The notes beneath the pieces were generated by a model. That model made no database searches and was not told the origin of the DNA. It was given only the letters and a program-made list of their open reading frames with translations. Below are positions 1 through 7,925 of a stretch of 55,260 nt of DNA, in pieces (the stretch's first letter is position 1; each line of letters opens with the position of its first letter). Source of the stretch: Spirochaetaceae bacterium (lineage in GTDB: Bacteria; Spirochaetota; Spirochaetia; Treponematales; Rectinemataceae). The stretch lies in assembly GCA_025358255.1 (NCBI GenBank), contig JANYKC010000062.1, positions 1 to 55,260 on the forward strand, in the 5' to 3' direction. The position numbers were made by a program, and so were the translations under genes.

Positions 1-82
1 CAGCCATGAGCCGCTTTGTCCGCTCATCAAGATGAGGCCAGAGGAGCCCGAACTTTTCCTTCAACAAAGCTGTTTCTGCCAT
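1..82 (-). CDS. ISAzo13-type transposase, N-terminus only (runs off the left edge)
   Basis: Reading leftward from an ATG at 82, the first 27 codons give a peptide beginning MAETALLKEKFGLL and continuing WPHLDERTKRLMA. The phrase L-x-P-H-L-D-E-R-T-x-R-L is the characteristic opening of ISAzo13-family DDE transposases. The rest of the gene lies outside the window. There is no Shine-Dalgarno sequence before the ATG, and the putative -10 ends only about six bases upstream, so the message may be leaderless. In the same frame a TGA lies upstream with no other ATG after it, which supports this start. The identification rests on recalled family similarity over a short stretch. Confidence 0.6.
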   Translation of the reverse strand, partial: MAETALLKEKFGLLWPHLDERTKRLMA

Positions 83-88
83 GAAGGC

Positions 89-117
89 AGTATACTGAGG
101 AAATCAATACTTGTAAA
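89..117 (-). promoter_or_regulatory. sigma-70-like promoter of the transposase
   Basis: On the minus strand TTTACA (117-112) is followed by exactly 17 bases and then TATACT (94-89), a good vegetative promoter. It faces the transposase start at 82, which would put the transcript start at or next to the ATG. Confidence 0.5.
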
Positions 118-138
118 TCTAGTTTATTGACAGTTCCT

Positions 139-241
139 TACTGACCCGGCAACAAAACATCGGGTGCTCTCCCATGATTCTGGCTCGTCGCTACGGGTCA
201 GAATCATGGGCCCAAGCCAATGTTTTGTTGCCGGGTCAGTA
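139..241. repeat. 103-bp palindromic repeat, copy R1
   Basis: The ends are inverted: TACTGACCCGGCAAC on the left and GTTGCCGGGTCAGTA on the right. An inner inverted pair, CCCATGATTCTG and CAGAATCATGGG, flanks a short centre, so the whole element can fold into one long hairpin. The same unit recurs at 31551-31652 in this orientation and at 45433-45535 and 49792-49894 in the opposite one; half a copy lies at 29106-29154. The right end supplies the last codon (TAC) and the TGA stop of the minus-strand DUF3754 gene. Confidence 0.9.
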
Positions 242-1456
242 GGGCTGCGCCGCCAAGCCTTCTTTCCCAAGCGTGTGCGACATCCAGTGGCGCTCCAATT
301 CCTCGAGGGCGAGGGGAAGGGCTATCGCCTCGAGGTCGCCGTCCTTTGAGGTCACCAGTCTCAGTTCCACCAGCTTCCTCAGCGAGTCATCGACCTCGAA
401 ATCGATGTCGGTCTTCAATTCCTCGCGGAAGTAGGCTTCGATCGCCTCGTCAAGCTCGTCCTCCCGGCTGATTGCCGAGGCATTGAAAGCCAGGAAGAAA
501 TAGCCAAGGAGGAGCTCCTTGCACTCTTCCTCCTCCGCGTTGTCCATCAGGTAGGTGAAGACGCCCGAATTGTTGTCCAGGTTCTGGAAATATAGGCTTT
601 CGGTCAGGGACTTGAGGTATTTCTCGATGGTGTTCCGATAGCTGAAAAAGCCCTTGAGGGCGACGCCGAAGAGGCCGCCCACCAGGGCCCAGAAACCGAT
701 CTGGCTCCACAGTCGCGGGCTGCTTCCCTTTCCCAGGATGTAGCTGATGAATTTATAGAGGGAGGAGCCCGCTCCGATCACCAGGGGGATGACCACTTTC
801 AACTTGTCGAAGAGCTTGATCTTGATGTCCGCGTCGGGGAAGAGCATCTCGAGGTCCACCGTGGGCACGTTCTTGAACAGCTTCAGGTAGATCCTGTCGC
901 TCTGGTATTTTCCCTGCCCCTTCTTGCCCTCCTGCTTCGAGGCATGGAAGCCTTCCTTGAGCTTGAAGACCAGGACCACCTGGCGAAACACGGAGTAGTC
1001 GAATCTTTTCCTCAGGAAGAGGGTTTTCTTGACGCTGCTTTCGGGGTATTCACCCCGGCTGTACAGCTCCAGCCACTCATATTCGTCCAGGTCGACTTTC
1101 AGCTGCAGTCCCCAGGGCGAGAACCGGTCAAAGGCCTCCTGGAGCTGTCCCTTCGTGATTTCCCGGTAGTTGGCGCTCACGAGCACTTTCCTGATCCCTT
1201 CGATGACCTCCTTCGGGGACCCGGCCTGCGCCGTGGGCGATATGCCCGGTATCAGGCCGCTGATCCTGTCTGGGTCAAGGGGGGCATAGGAGGATTTCCA
1301 GGCCTCGAGCCCCTCATGGAACCGGTGATGGTAGATCACGCCGATCATCCGGCAAAAAGATATGAATTGGTCCTTTTCTTTCGGACTGGCCAGCTTTTCG
1401 GCCAGGTGCGCGACCAGGTCGGTCCTCGAGAAGGGGATGGAGTTGTCGTTCTTCAT
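236..1456 (-). CDS. DUF3754 (TMEM143-like) membrane protein
   Basis: This 406-residue protein resembles the DUF3754/TMEM143 family, whose function is unknown. The diagnostic core is around residues 205-235, a KLFKNVPTVDLEMLFPD motif followed by IKIKLFDKLK, directly before two hydrophobic segments (roughly 235-255 and 265-285, the second rich in Gly and Phe). The N-terminal half is soluble and mixed charge; the C-terminal 120 residues are acidic and helical. The start ATG at 1456 has no strong ribosome binding site. The final Tyr codon and TGA stop lie inside the R1 repeat, so the C-terminus may have been cut and re-ended by insertion of that element. It stands alone between the IS start and a probable remnant. 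Confidence 0.7.
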   Translation of the reverse strand: MKNDNSIPFSRTDLVAHLAEKLASPKEKDQFISFCRMIGVIYHHRFHEGLEAWKSSYAPLDPDRISGLIPGISPTAQAGSPKEVIEGIRKVLVSANYREITKGQLQEAFDRFSPWGLQLKVDLDEYEWLELYSRGEYPESSVKKTLFLRKRFDYSVFRQVVLVFKLKEGFHASKQEGKKGQGKYQSDRIYLKLFKNVPTVDLEMLFPDADIKIKLFDKLKVVIPLVIGAGSSLYKFISYILGKGSSPRLWSQIGFWALVGGLFGVALKGFFSYRNTIEKYLKSLTESLYFQNLDNNSGVFTYLMDNAEEEECKELLLGYFFLAFNASAISREDELDEAIEAYFREELKTDIDFEVDDSLRKLVELRLVTSKDGDLEAIALPLALEELERHWMSHTLGKEGLAAQPY

Positions 1457-1676
1457 GGGTTTGCCGCCTTGGTTGCAATTCTAGCGCGCAAAGGCCGCAA
1501 GTCAAGGCGGGAGGCCGCCAGCGGAGGGCGTATTCCCTGTCCTTGGGCATGTCACGCCTGACATTTTTCAGGTTCTCGCTCATTTCCACACAGGTTTCGC
1601 GGTACTTCCGGATGGCTTCCTCTCCGTCGACCTTCCAGGACAGGAAGGATTCGATTGTTTTCCGGCACCTGCCCAT
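1314..1676 (-). pseudogene. possible gene remnant or small ORF, unrecognised
   Basis: An ATG at 1676 with AGGAG just upstream opens a frame whose first 50 residues look genuinely coding (charged, helical, containing FLSWKVDGEEAIRKYRETC). The frame then turns Arg/Pro-rich and overlaps the start of the DUF3754 gene by 143 bases in another register. I read this as the 5' end of a gene whose remainder was lost, but a short real protein is possible. No family was recognised. The 147 bases from 1677 to 1823 hold nothing I can support. Confidence 0.25.
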
Positions 1677-1823
1677 CCGCTCCTCGATCCCCCCCTTTTT
1701 ACCCCTGCGTCATCGGCCCAACCGTAATCCGGGTATTCATGGGCGACGATTGAGGATTAGGAATGCGCCCGTGGGAAAAGCTTCGTGAGCTCCATGCCCC
1801 TTTTCCTGATCGCCTCCTGTTCC

Positions 1824-2423
1824 TCATCCTGTCCGGCTTGCGTCGAGGTTCCAGTGGGAGGGGTGGACGGCCATATGGAATTTCATGCCTTGCTTATAGA
1901 AGACGTAGGTTTGGTCGGGATGGAGCCTGACTTCCCCACCGCCATGCGGCGCCTTTTCGACCTTCGCGCGGGGCCTTCCAGGCCCTTTCTTTCCGTCCAT
2001 GAGCCTTCCATAGGCCTTGCAGACTTCCATGAAGAGGTCATGCCGGGCAAGCGCGTCCTCCGGACCTGCCAGGTCTGGATGAAGCTCCTTCGCGCGCTTG
2101 CGGCAGGCGCTTTTTATGGACGCAAGGTCGGCGTCCTCCTCGACACCGAGGATATGGAAGTCGGAAATCATCGCCTGGCCTTCAGGAAAGGCCCAATAGT
2201 GACAAGACAAGGCCGGGGAGCATAACGGCCGCCGCCGCGAGGGAGCATTGCCGGGGTGTATATGCCTTGGTCTTTTTGGGGAGGTGTAGTTGAGCAGGAT
2301 GAGCCCCAGGCGGAAAATGAGCGCGAGGAGGGGGACCGCGAGGGGCATGAAAGCCATCACGAAGCGGACGATCCCGACCAGGAAATAGAGGATGATCGAG
2401 GCAATGGCGAAGACGGCATCCAT
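1824..2423 (-). CDS. membrane-anchored J-domain (DnaJ-like) protein
   Basis: The 199-residue product has a strongly hydrophobic N-terminus (residues 1-46, one or two membrane helices) and a J-domain at about 85-145. The J-domain carries the HPD tripeptide in a KELHPDLAG context, followed by FMEVCKAYGRLM, the usual helix III-IV arrangement. J-domains stimulate Hsp70 ATPase, so this is likely a membrane-tethered co-chaperone recruiting DnaK. The C-terminal 50 residues are basic then polar and match nothing I know. The linker between membrane part and J-domain is Arg/Pro-rich; an alternative start at the internal Met before ISDFHILG would give a soluble J-protein. It is divergent from the DUF362 gene across 160 bases. 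Confidence 0.65.
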   Translation of the reverse strand: MDAVFAIASIILYFLVGIVRFVMAFMPLAVPLLALIFRLGLILLNYTSPKRPRHIHPGNAPSRRRPLCSPALSCHYWAFPEGQAMISDFHILGVEEDADLASIKSACRKRAKELHPDLAGPEDALARHDLFMEVCKAYGRLMDGKKGPGRPRAKVEKAPHGGGEVRLHPDQTYVFYKQGMKFHMAVHPSHWNLDASRTG

Positions 2424-2583
2424 GTGGTCCTCCGGCGGCGGGCGCAGCCGCGAGATGGGGGCATCCTGGGATGCCTTCCCTCCGAATATTCACCTGGAAG
2501 GGGACCTCGGGGGAGTGCACGGAAGCGTCCACGAGGCTACACTCCCACGTGGCTGGCCGATTTGGCTGGCTTCCGGAGGCAGG

Positions 2584-3501
2584 ATGAACAGGCGGGAATT
2601 CCTTGAAAGGATTGCGGCCCTCGCGGCGGTCGCCGCGGCGGCCGCGACCGGCGCTGACCGGTTGCTTGCCCTCTCGATTCCCGCAGCCGCGGCTTTTCCC
2701 CAGCTCGCGGCCGTGAAGGGCGGGGATGTCTCGCGTCGCTTCGCCGAGGGCATCGCCGCGATCGGGGGCATGGGACGCTTTGTCCCCAAAGGCGCCATCG
2801 TCGCGGTGAAGCCGAATATCGGCTGGGATGTCCCTCCTGAGCTGGGGGCCACCACGAGCCCCCGCCTCGTGGCGGAGATCGTCAGGGCAGCCTTGGCCGC
2901 GGGGGCGAGGAAGGTATACGTCTTCGACCACAGCTGCGACGAGTGGAGCGCTTGCTACCGCAGCAGCGGGATCGAGAAGGCCGCGCGTGACGCGGGGGCG
3001 ACGGTCGCGCCGGCGAATGCCCAGGCCTACTACCAGAACGTGGACCTGAGGAAAGGCAAGGTGATCTCCCAGGCCGGCGTGCACGAGCTCGTGCTCGAGG
3101 CCGATGTCCTCATCAATGTGCCCATCCTAAAAAGCCATGGCGGCGCGGGCATGACCGGCGCCCTCAAGAACCTGATGGGCGCGGTCTGGGACAGAGGGGA
3201 CTTCCATTCGCGTGGCCTGGATGCCGCGATAGCCGACATCGGACTTGCGGTGAGGCCGGCCCTGACGATCCTGGACGCCGACCGCGTCATGATGACCGGC
3301 GGTCCGCGCGGGACCACCAGGAGCCGCTACGCCGATGCCGGCATGCTCATCCTCTCGCCGGACATGGTCGCCGTCGATGCCGCCGCGGCCAAGGTTTTCG
3401 GGAGCGAGGCCGCGGCCTTCCCCTACATCGCGAAGGCGGCGGCCCTGGGGATTGGCGTCGCCGAGCTCGAGCGTGTGGACATCAAGCGTCTTTCCCTATG
3501 A
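2584..3501 (+). CDS. DUF362 domain protein with Tat-type signal
   Basis: This 305-residue protein starts at an ATG preceded by a GGAGG-containing site. The N-terminus MNRREFLERIAALAAVAA has a twin-arginine motif and an Ala-rich hydrophobic core, so it is probably exported folded. The body is DUF362: VAVKPNIGWD near residue 75, VYVFDHSCDEW, then INVPILKSHGGAGMTGALKNLMG, a conserved block of this family. DUF362 proteins are often encoded beside polyferredoxins and probably work in redox or cofactor chemistry, but no reaction is established. The stop overlaps the next start by four bases (ATGA), so the two are translationally coupled. Confidence 0.8.
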   Translation: MNRREFLERIAALAAVAAAAATGADRLLALSIPAAAAFPQLAAVKGGDVSRRFAEGIAAIGGMGRFVPKGAIVAVKPNIGWDVPPELGATTSPRLVAEIVRAALAAGARKVYVFDHSCDEWSACYRSSGIEKAARDAGATVAPANAQAYYQNVDLRKGKVISQAGVHELVLEADVLINVPILKSHGGAGMTGALKNLMGAVWDRGDFHSRGLDAAIADIGLAVRPALTILDADRVMMTGGPRGTTRSRYADAGMLILSPDMVAVDAAAAKVFGSEAAAFPYIAKAAALGIGVAELERVDIKRLSL

Positions 3502-5267
3502 GATCCGGCAGCGGAAAGCCGGCCCTCAGGGGATCGTCGAGGCCACGGGGACCTGCGATGTATCCGGCAAGGGCGAGGGCTGTCATGGGCTTCCTTGTCG
3601 TCGCCCTGTATGCCGCGGTCTTTCTCGGCGCTTCGCGGTCCTTGCCTACGCTCATGGAGCTTGCGCCTCGTATCCAGCTCATGAACGCCACGCTGCGCCT
3701 GGTTTCCGCGCTCCTTTCCGGCCTCGCCGGCGCCGCGGCTGGGGCCGCGGCTGGGGCCGCCGCCGTCCTCCTTTTCCAGACGGCCCTTGCCCTGTTCGCG
3801 GGCCGCATCTATTGTTCCTTCCTATGCCCTTTTGGCGCTTTCCAGGACGGCGTGATCTTCCTGGCCCACGCGGTCCGTGGCTCCAGGAAGCGCGCGCCGA
3901 AAGAACTTGCCGCGGGCGGCCCCTTCCTCCACGCCTGCATCACGGCTGCCGTCCTTGCCTTGGCCGCGGGAGGGTTGCCGCTCGCGCTCGGGCTGCTCGA
4001 GCCGTATTCCGCGTTCGGGAAAATCGTCTCCGGCATCGCAAAGCCCCTTGCCGACCTTGCGGCCAACGCCGCCGCCTTTGTCTCGCGCGCATCGGGGAGC
4101 TACGCGGTGGCCTTCCGCGAGCCTCGCCCCGACCTTGAGCGCGCGGTGGCGGCGGCCCTTCCCCTTGCCCTGGCCACAGGTCTTGCCATGAGCCGGGGGC
4201 GCCTTTACTGCAAGCTCCTGTGTCCAACCGGCGCCATCCTCCGCCTCCTTTCAAGGCGTCCGCTCTTAGGCATCAGGATGGAGGCCTCGTCGTGCATGGG
4301 CTGCGGCGCATGTTCGGCCGCATGCAGGTCCTCCTGCATCGCGCCGGCCGAGGGAAAGGTAAAACCGCCCTTGGTCGATGAAAGCAGCTGCGTCCGCTGT
4401 TTCGATTGCCTTGCGGCCTGCGAAGCGGGGGCGATCCGCTTCGGTCGCCTGGCACGGGGACCCGCCATCGTCGAGGCATCGCCCGCCGAGGGCATCAGCA
4501 GGCGCCTTTTCCTGGGCAGGGTGGGAGGCCTCGGCCTGGCTTCCGTCCTCTGTGCCCTCGCGGCATCCTTCGCGGTCTCCGTGCGGAGGCCCAAGGCGGT
4601 GATGAATGGCTACGGGCGGCTTCCCGCGGCTCCTCCCGGCGCGGGGACGGCGCCTCGCTTCCTTGGCCTCTGCACCGCCTGCGGGACCTGCGCCGCGGTC
4701 TGCCCCTCGGGGGTGATCGCCTCGTCCTCCTTCCAATGGTCGGTAAATGATGCGGGCAAGCCCTACCTCGCCTATGACCGAGCCTACTGCCAGTTCGAGT
4801 GCGACCTCTGCCTCCGCTCCTGCCCGACCGGGGCCCTCATGCCCTTGGGACTTGGCGAGAAGAAGCTCACGATGCTCGGCACCAGCAAGCTGGAGAGGGA
4901 GAAGTGCATCGTCGTGGAGAAGGGGACCCGCTGCGGCGCGTGCGCGGAGCATTGTCCCACGGGAGCCCTCTCGATGCGGATCGTCCATGAGTTGCCGGAG
5001 CCCTTCATCGACGAGGCGGTGTGCATCGGTTGCGGAGCCTGCGAGACGGTCTGCCCCGCCGAGCCACGGACGGCCATCCGCGTCGAAGGGGCGGAAGTCC
5101 AGGGCCCCGCGAGGCGCCTGCCGCAGAGGCCCGGGGACGCAGGGGATGTGCAAGGCAAGGCCTCCGCGGGCAGGGAGGGCAGCGAAGCTCCGCGCCAGGG
5201 CGGAGGCGGCGGGGGCGGCGGAGGCGGCGGGGGCGGGGAAAGCGGGGAAGGGGGATTCCCGTTCTAG
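3498..5267 (+). CDS. NapH/NapG-like membrane polyferredoxin with internal Tat-like motif and poly-Gly tail
   Basis: The 589-residue product has two halves. Residues 1-330 resemble NapH: four hydrophobic segments, the paired Cys motifs YCSFLCPFGAFQD and YCKLLCPTGAI, then two 4Fe-4S motifs (CMGCGACSAAC near 265, CVRCFDCLAAC near 298). A second part begins with SRRLFLGRVGGLGLAS near 335, which resembles a twin-arginine signal followed by a membrane helix. Four more cluster motifs follow (CTACGTCAAVC, CDLCLRSC, CGACAEHC, CIGCGACETVC, about 391-515), as in NapG. It therefore looks like a fusion of a quinol-side membrane ferredoxin with an exported ferredoxin, passing electrons across the membrane to or from the DUF362 partner. 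The C-terminus ends in about 13 consecutive Gly then GESGEGGFPF, an unusual low-complexity tail. The physiological electron acceptor cannot be read from the sequence. Confidence 0.8.
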   Translation: MRSGSGKPALRGSSRPRGPAMYPARARAVMGFLVVALYAAVFLGASRSLPTLMELAPRIQLMNATLRLVSALLSGLAGAAAGAAAGAAAVLLFQTALALFAGRIYCSFLCPFGAFQDGVIFLAHAVRGSRKRAPKELAAGGPFLHACITAAVLALAAGGLPLALGLLEPYSAFGKIVSGIAKPLADLAANAAAFVSRASGSYAVAFREPRPDLERAVAAALPLALATGLAMSRGRLYCKLLCPTGAILRLLSRRPLLGIRMEASSCMGCGACSAACRSSCIAPAEGKVKPPLVDESSCVRCFDCLAACEAGAIRFGRLARGPAIVEASPAEGISRRLFLGRVGGLGLASVLCALAASFAVSVRRPKAVMNGYGRLPAAPPGAGTAPRFLGLCTACGTCAAVCPSGVIASSSFQWSVNDAGKPYLAYDRAYCQFECDLCLRSCPTGALMPLGLGEKKLTMLGTSKLEREKCIVVEKGTRCGACAEHCPTGALSMRIVHELPEPFIDEAVCIGCGACETVCPAEPRTAIRVEGAEVQGPARRLPQRPGDAGDVQGKASAGREGSEAPRQGGGGGGGGGGGGGESGEGGFPF

Positions 5268-5366
5268 GTGGCCACCCTTCCCTGCCCTGCGCCACAGGCC
5301 CAAAGGCTTGATTCGAAATGCAGCCTTGGCTACAGTGCTATCGGTGACGTGCTCCAGGAGGCCCCG

Positions 5367-6521
5367 ATGACAGGACGCGATCGTGTACGCATGGCGATGG
5401 CCCACGAGGAACCCGACAGGGTGCCTATACTGCTGGGCACGACGAATGCCACCGGAATCAAGATGAACGCCTATCGCGGCCTCAAGGCCAGCTTGGGGAT
5501 CGAGGCTCCGGAGCGCTACATCTACGATTGGCCCGAGCTGGGCACCGCCTTGGTGGATGAGGAAGCCATGGTGCGCCTGGGGGTGGACGCGCGCGCGGTG
5601 CTCGACCGCTATCCTGCCAAGGTTTACGAGCGCGTCAAGGCGCGGCCGCCCCATGACCCCTTCGTCGACGACTGGGGAACCGGCGCCAAGGAGATAGAGC
5701 CCGGCCGCTGGTACCCCGGCATCCACCCGCTGGCCGCGGCCACGGGCAGCGCCGAGCTCGCGGCCTATCCCTGGCCCGACATGTCGGACCCGAGCCGGGT
5801 GGCCAACGTGCGAGAGGAAGTGAAGGCGCTCTCCGCGCAGGGAAGTTATGCGATCCTTGGCTGCCCTTGGCTCCTCTTCCCCTTCGAACGCGCCCATGCC
5901 ATGCAGGGTCTCGATGCCTTCCTCACGAACATGCTCACCGAGCCCGAGTTCGCGAGCGCCCTCCTGTGGAAGATCGAGGGGCTGTGCAAGGAGCTCATGG
6001 GCCATTTCCTCGACGAGGCCGGCGAGGAGCTCGACATAATCAAGATCGGCGACGACCTCGGGACCCAGGACAGCCTCCTCATCTCGCCCGGCCTCTATCG
6101 CGAGATGCTCAAGCCCGTGCATGCCGACCTCATCGCCTTCATCAAGTCGAGGACGAAGGCGAAGGTCTTCTTCCATTCCGACGGGGACGTCTTTGACCTC
6201 ATCCCCGACCTCCTCGAGATCGGCGTCGACATCCTCAATCCCATCCAGTCCGGCGCCGGGCGGATGTCGGACCTCGCGGCCCTCAAGAAAAGCTACGGGA
6301 AGGACCTCGTGTTCTGCGGAGCGATCGATACCCAGCGCGTCCTTCCCTACGGCAGCCCCGCCGAGGTCCGTGCGGAGGTGAAGCGGGTCATCGGCCTCCT
6401 CGGTGCCGGCGGCGGTTACATGCTCAGCGCCGTCCACACGGTGATGGACGAGGTGCCAGCGCGGAACATCCTGGCAATGGTGGACGCCGTCAGGGAATTC
6501 GGGAACTATCCCCTCGGCTAG
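5367..6521 (+). CDS. uroporphyrinogen decarboxylase (URO-D) family protein
   Basis: The ATG at 5367 follows a clear AGGAGG, giving 384 residues. The opening TGRDRVRMAMAHEEPDRVPI is typical of URO-D superfamily proteins related to corrinoid methyltransferases rather than true HemE. Other family marks are the IIKIGDDLGTQDSLLISPGLYREM block and FFHSDGDVFDLIPDLLEIGVDILNPI. The Zn-binding H-x-C of MtaA-type methyltransferases appears here as HSD, so methyl transfer chemistry is uncertain. No corrinoid protein or heme gene lies nearby. The frame is open upstream to 5268, but no binding site supports a longer product. Confidence 0.75.
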   Translation: MTGRDRVRMAMAHEEPDRVPILLGTTNATGIKMNAYRGLKASLGIEAPERYIYDWPELGTALVDEEAMVRLGVDARAVLDRYPAKVYERVKARPPHDPFVDDWGTGAKEIEPGRWYPGIHPLAAATGSAELAAYPWPDMSDPSRVANVREEVKALSAQGSYAILGCPWLLFPFERAHAMQGLDAFLTNMLTEPEFASALLWKIEGLCKELMGHFLDEAGEELDIIKIGDDLGTQDSLLISPGLYREMLKPVHADLIAFIKSRTKAKVFFHSDGDVFDLIPDLLEIGVDILNPIQSGAGRMSDLAALKKSYGKDLVFCGAIDTQRVLPYGSPAEVRAEVKRVIGLLGAGGGYMLSAVHTVMDEVPARNILAMVDAVREFGNYPLG

Positions 6522-6528
6522 GGTGCGC

Positions 6529-6666
6529 ATGAAGACGGTCTTTTCCCTCCTGTTCTCCGAAGGCCGCATCGCGGGCATGAACTGCCTGGCCGCCCAGTTC
6601 CTTTCCCGCAGGGTCAACATCCGGAAGCACGAGTACGGAGGAAGCGCCCGGAGGCGGGCGACCTGA
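6529..6666 (+). CDS. short ORF, doubtful
   Basis: A 45-codon frame begins MKTVFSLLFSEGRIAGMNCLA and ends in an Arg-rich tail. It lies eight bases after the URO-D gene and before the DUF1801 gene, with no clear ribosome binding site. Nothing was recognised. It may be a remnant or chance. Confidence 0.2.
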   Translation: MKTVFSLLFSEGRIAGMNCLAAQFLSRRVNIRKHEYGGSARRRAT

Positions 6667-6695
6667 CAGGCACAGCGGCGACAAGGAGGGAGGAT

Positions 6696-7082
6696 ATGGT
6701 GGAGAAGAGCGAAGCAGGGCCGGCCACGATCGATGAGTACATCAAGGCCTTTCCCAGGGACATCCGCGCACGGCTCGAAGCCCTGAGGGCCGCCATCCAT
6801 GAGGCCGCGCCGGAGGCACAGGAGAAGATCAGCTATGCGATGCCGACCTTTTTCCTAAAGGGGAACCTTGTGCACTTCGCAGCGTTCAAGTCCCATATCG
6901 GCCTGTATCCCGCGCCGAGCGGCATCGTGGAATTCGCCAAGGAGCTCGCGCCTTACAAGAGCGCCAAGGGCTCGGTCCGCCTGCCCCTGGACGAGGAGCC
7001 TCCCCTCGAGCTCGTGAAAAAGATCGTGCGCTTCCGGGCCAAGGAGAACCTTGCCAAGGCGGCAGGAAAAAAAAAGAGATAG
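6696..7082 (+). CDS. DUF1801 domain protein (YdhG-like)
   Basis: This small 128-residue soluble protein belongs to the DUF1801/YdhG-like family. The marks are IDEYIKAFPRDIRARLEALRA at the N-terminus, EKISYAMPTFFLKG in the middle and HIGLYPAPSG-IVEFA after it. The fold is single-domain alpha/beta; no enzymatic activity is firmly established for the family. The start is set by a GGAGGGAGG site seven bases upstream. The C-terminus ends in a lysine run (GKKKR). Confidence 0.8.
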   Translation: MVEKSEAGPATIDEYIKAFPRDIRARLEALRAAIHEAAPEAQEKISYAMPTFFLKGNLVHFAAFKSHIGLYPAPSGIVEFAKELAPYKSAKGSVRLPLDEEPPLELVKKIVRFRAKENLAKAAGKKKR

Positions 7083-7128
7083 GGGCCGACCTACTCGCTG
7101 GTTCCCTGCCTGTGGACCATGAGGGAGG

Positions 7129-7800
7129 TCAAGGTCCCCGGAAGCCCTCGACAAGCGCCCTGATCTTCCCCAGGTAGGCCGCCCGGTTCCCCTCGTCAAA
7201 GTCCCCCTGCACAAAGCCCGCATAGGCGTCCGCCTTTTTTCCCGAGGCGGCCTCCATCATGGCGACAATCTTTTCGGGGGCGGTGCCGGCGGAGACTTCC
7301 ACGAAGGCGGCTCTTGGGAGGCGGCCCTTCATGAGCTTGAGCCAACTGCGGACAGGGGGTGAAAGGCGCCAGGCCCAGACCGGCGTGCAGACGATGACCC
7401 GGTCGTAGGCCGAGGGGTCGGCTTTCGGCGCCTGGATAGGCGTCGCCCTCCCCATCGAGGAATCGGCCCCGGCGCCCATGAAGCCAAAAAAGCCGCCTGC
7501 GCGGGCCTTCTTCTCGATGATGCGCTCGGTGTCGGCGCCGTAGACCAGGGCCAGATCCTCCGCCACGCGCTTGGTGGCGCTGCCCTGGCTGAAGTACACG
7601 ACCAGGGTCCGCCCCGCGCCCGTCTCGGGGGCAATGTCCGACGTGATCGACGGCACGACGCCCCCTGCCGGGCTGGGGCCGCTTACGGCATCCGCCCCCG
7701 CGGCCTTTGGCGCGCTTGTGCAGGCAGAGAGCAGGGCCAACGTGGCTATGGCCGCGCAGAGCGCGATGGTCGATCCTGAATCCCTGGTGGACAGCTTCAT
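7129..7800 (-). CDS. flavodoxin-like lipoprotein
   Basis: The 223-residue product has a lipoprotein signal: a basic start, hydrophobic ALCAAIATLALLSAC, with the lipobox Cys near residue 27, then a Pro/Gly/Ala linker. The rest is a flavodoxin fold: LVVYFSQGSATKRVAEDLA is the FMN phosphate-binding loop after strand 1, and VIVCTPVWAWRLSPPVRSWL is the second flavin loop. It is probably an outer-face electron carrier or NAD(P)H:FMN-type reductase anchored to the membrane. It is transcribed alone, convergent with the DUF1801 gene. Confidence 0.8.
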   Translation of the reverse strand: MKLSTRDSGSTIALCAAIATLALLSACTSAPKAAGADAVSGPSPAGGVVPSITSDIAPETGAGRTLVVYFSQGSATKRVAEDLALVYGADTERIIEKKARAGGFFGFMGAGADSSMGRATPIQAPKADPSAYDRVIVCTPVWAWRLSPPVRSWLKLMKGRLPRAAFVEVSAGTAPEKIVAMMEAASGKKADAYAGFVQGDFDEGNRAAYLGKIRALVEGFRGP

Positions 7801-7925
7801 GCTTTCCTGCCTTGTCGAGCCCTGGGTTTAGGGGGGGCGGACGACAGTCATAGACTAGGCGCAACGCCCGCCCTTGTCAATTTCGGCGCACTGGCACCCC
7901 CGGCGGCAGGGCCTACACTATCCAC

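Noticed and set aside
139..241. The small open frame inside the 103-bp repeat as a peptide gene
   Set aside because: Each copy keeps some frame open only because of the palindrome. Start codons and lengths differ between copies and there is no ribosome site.
5367..6521. Calling the URO-D family gene hemE
   Set aside because: The sequence is closer to methyltransferase-like URO-D paralogues, heme genes are absent nearby, and the N-terminus differs from HemE.
4266..6800. An 844-codon minus-strand frame across the polyferredoxin and URO-D genes
   Set aside because: The composition is antisense-like (His, Gly, Arg, Val-rich with no domains), and both plus-strand genes have clear motifs and ribosome sites.
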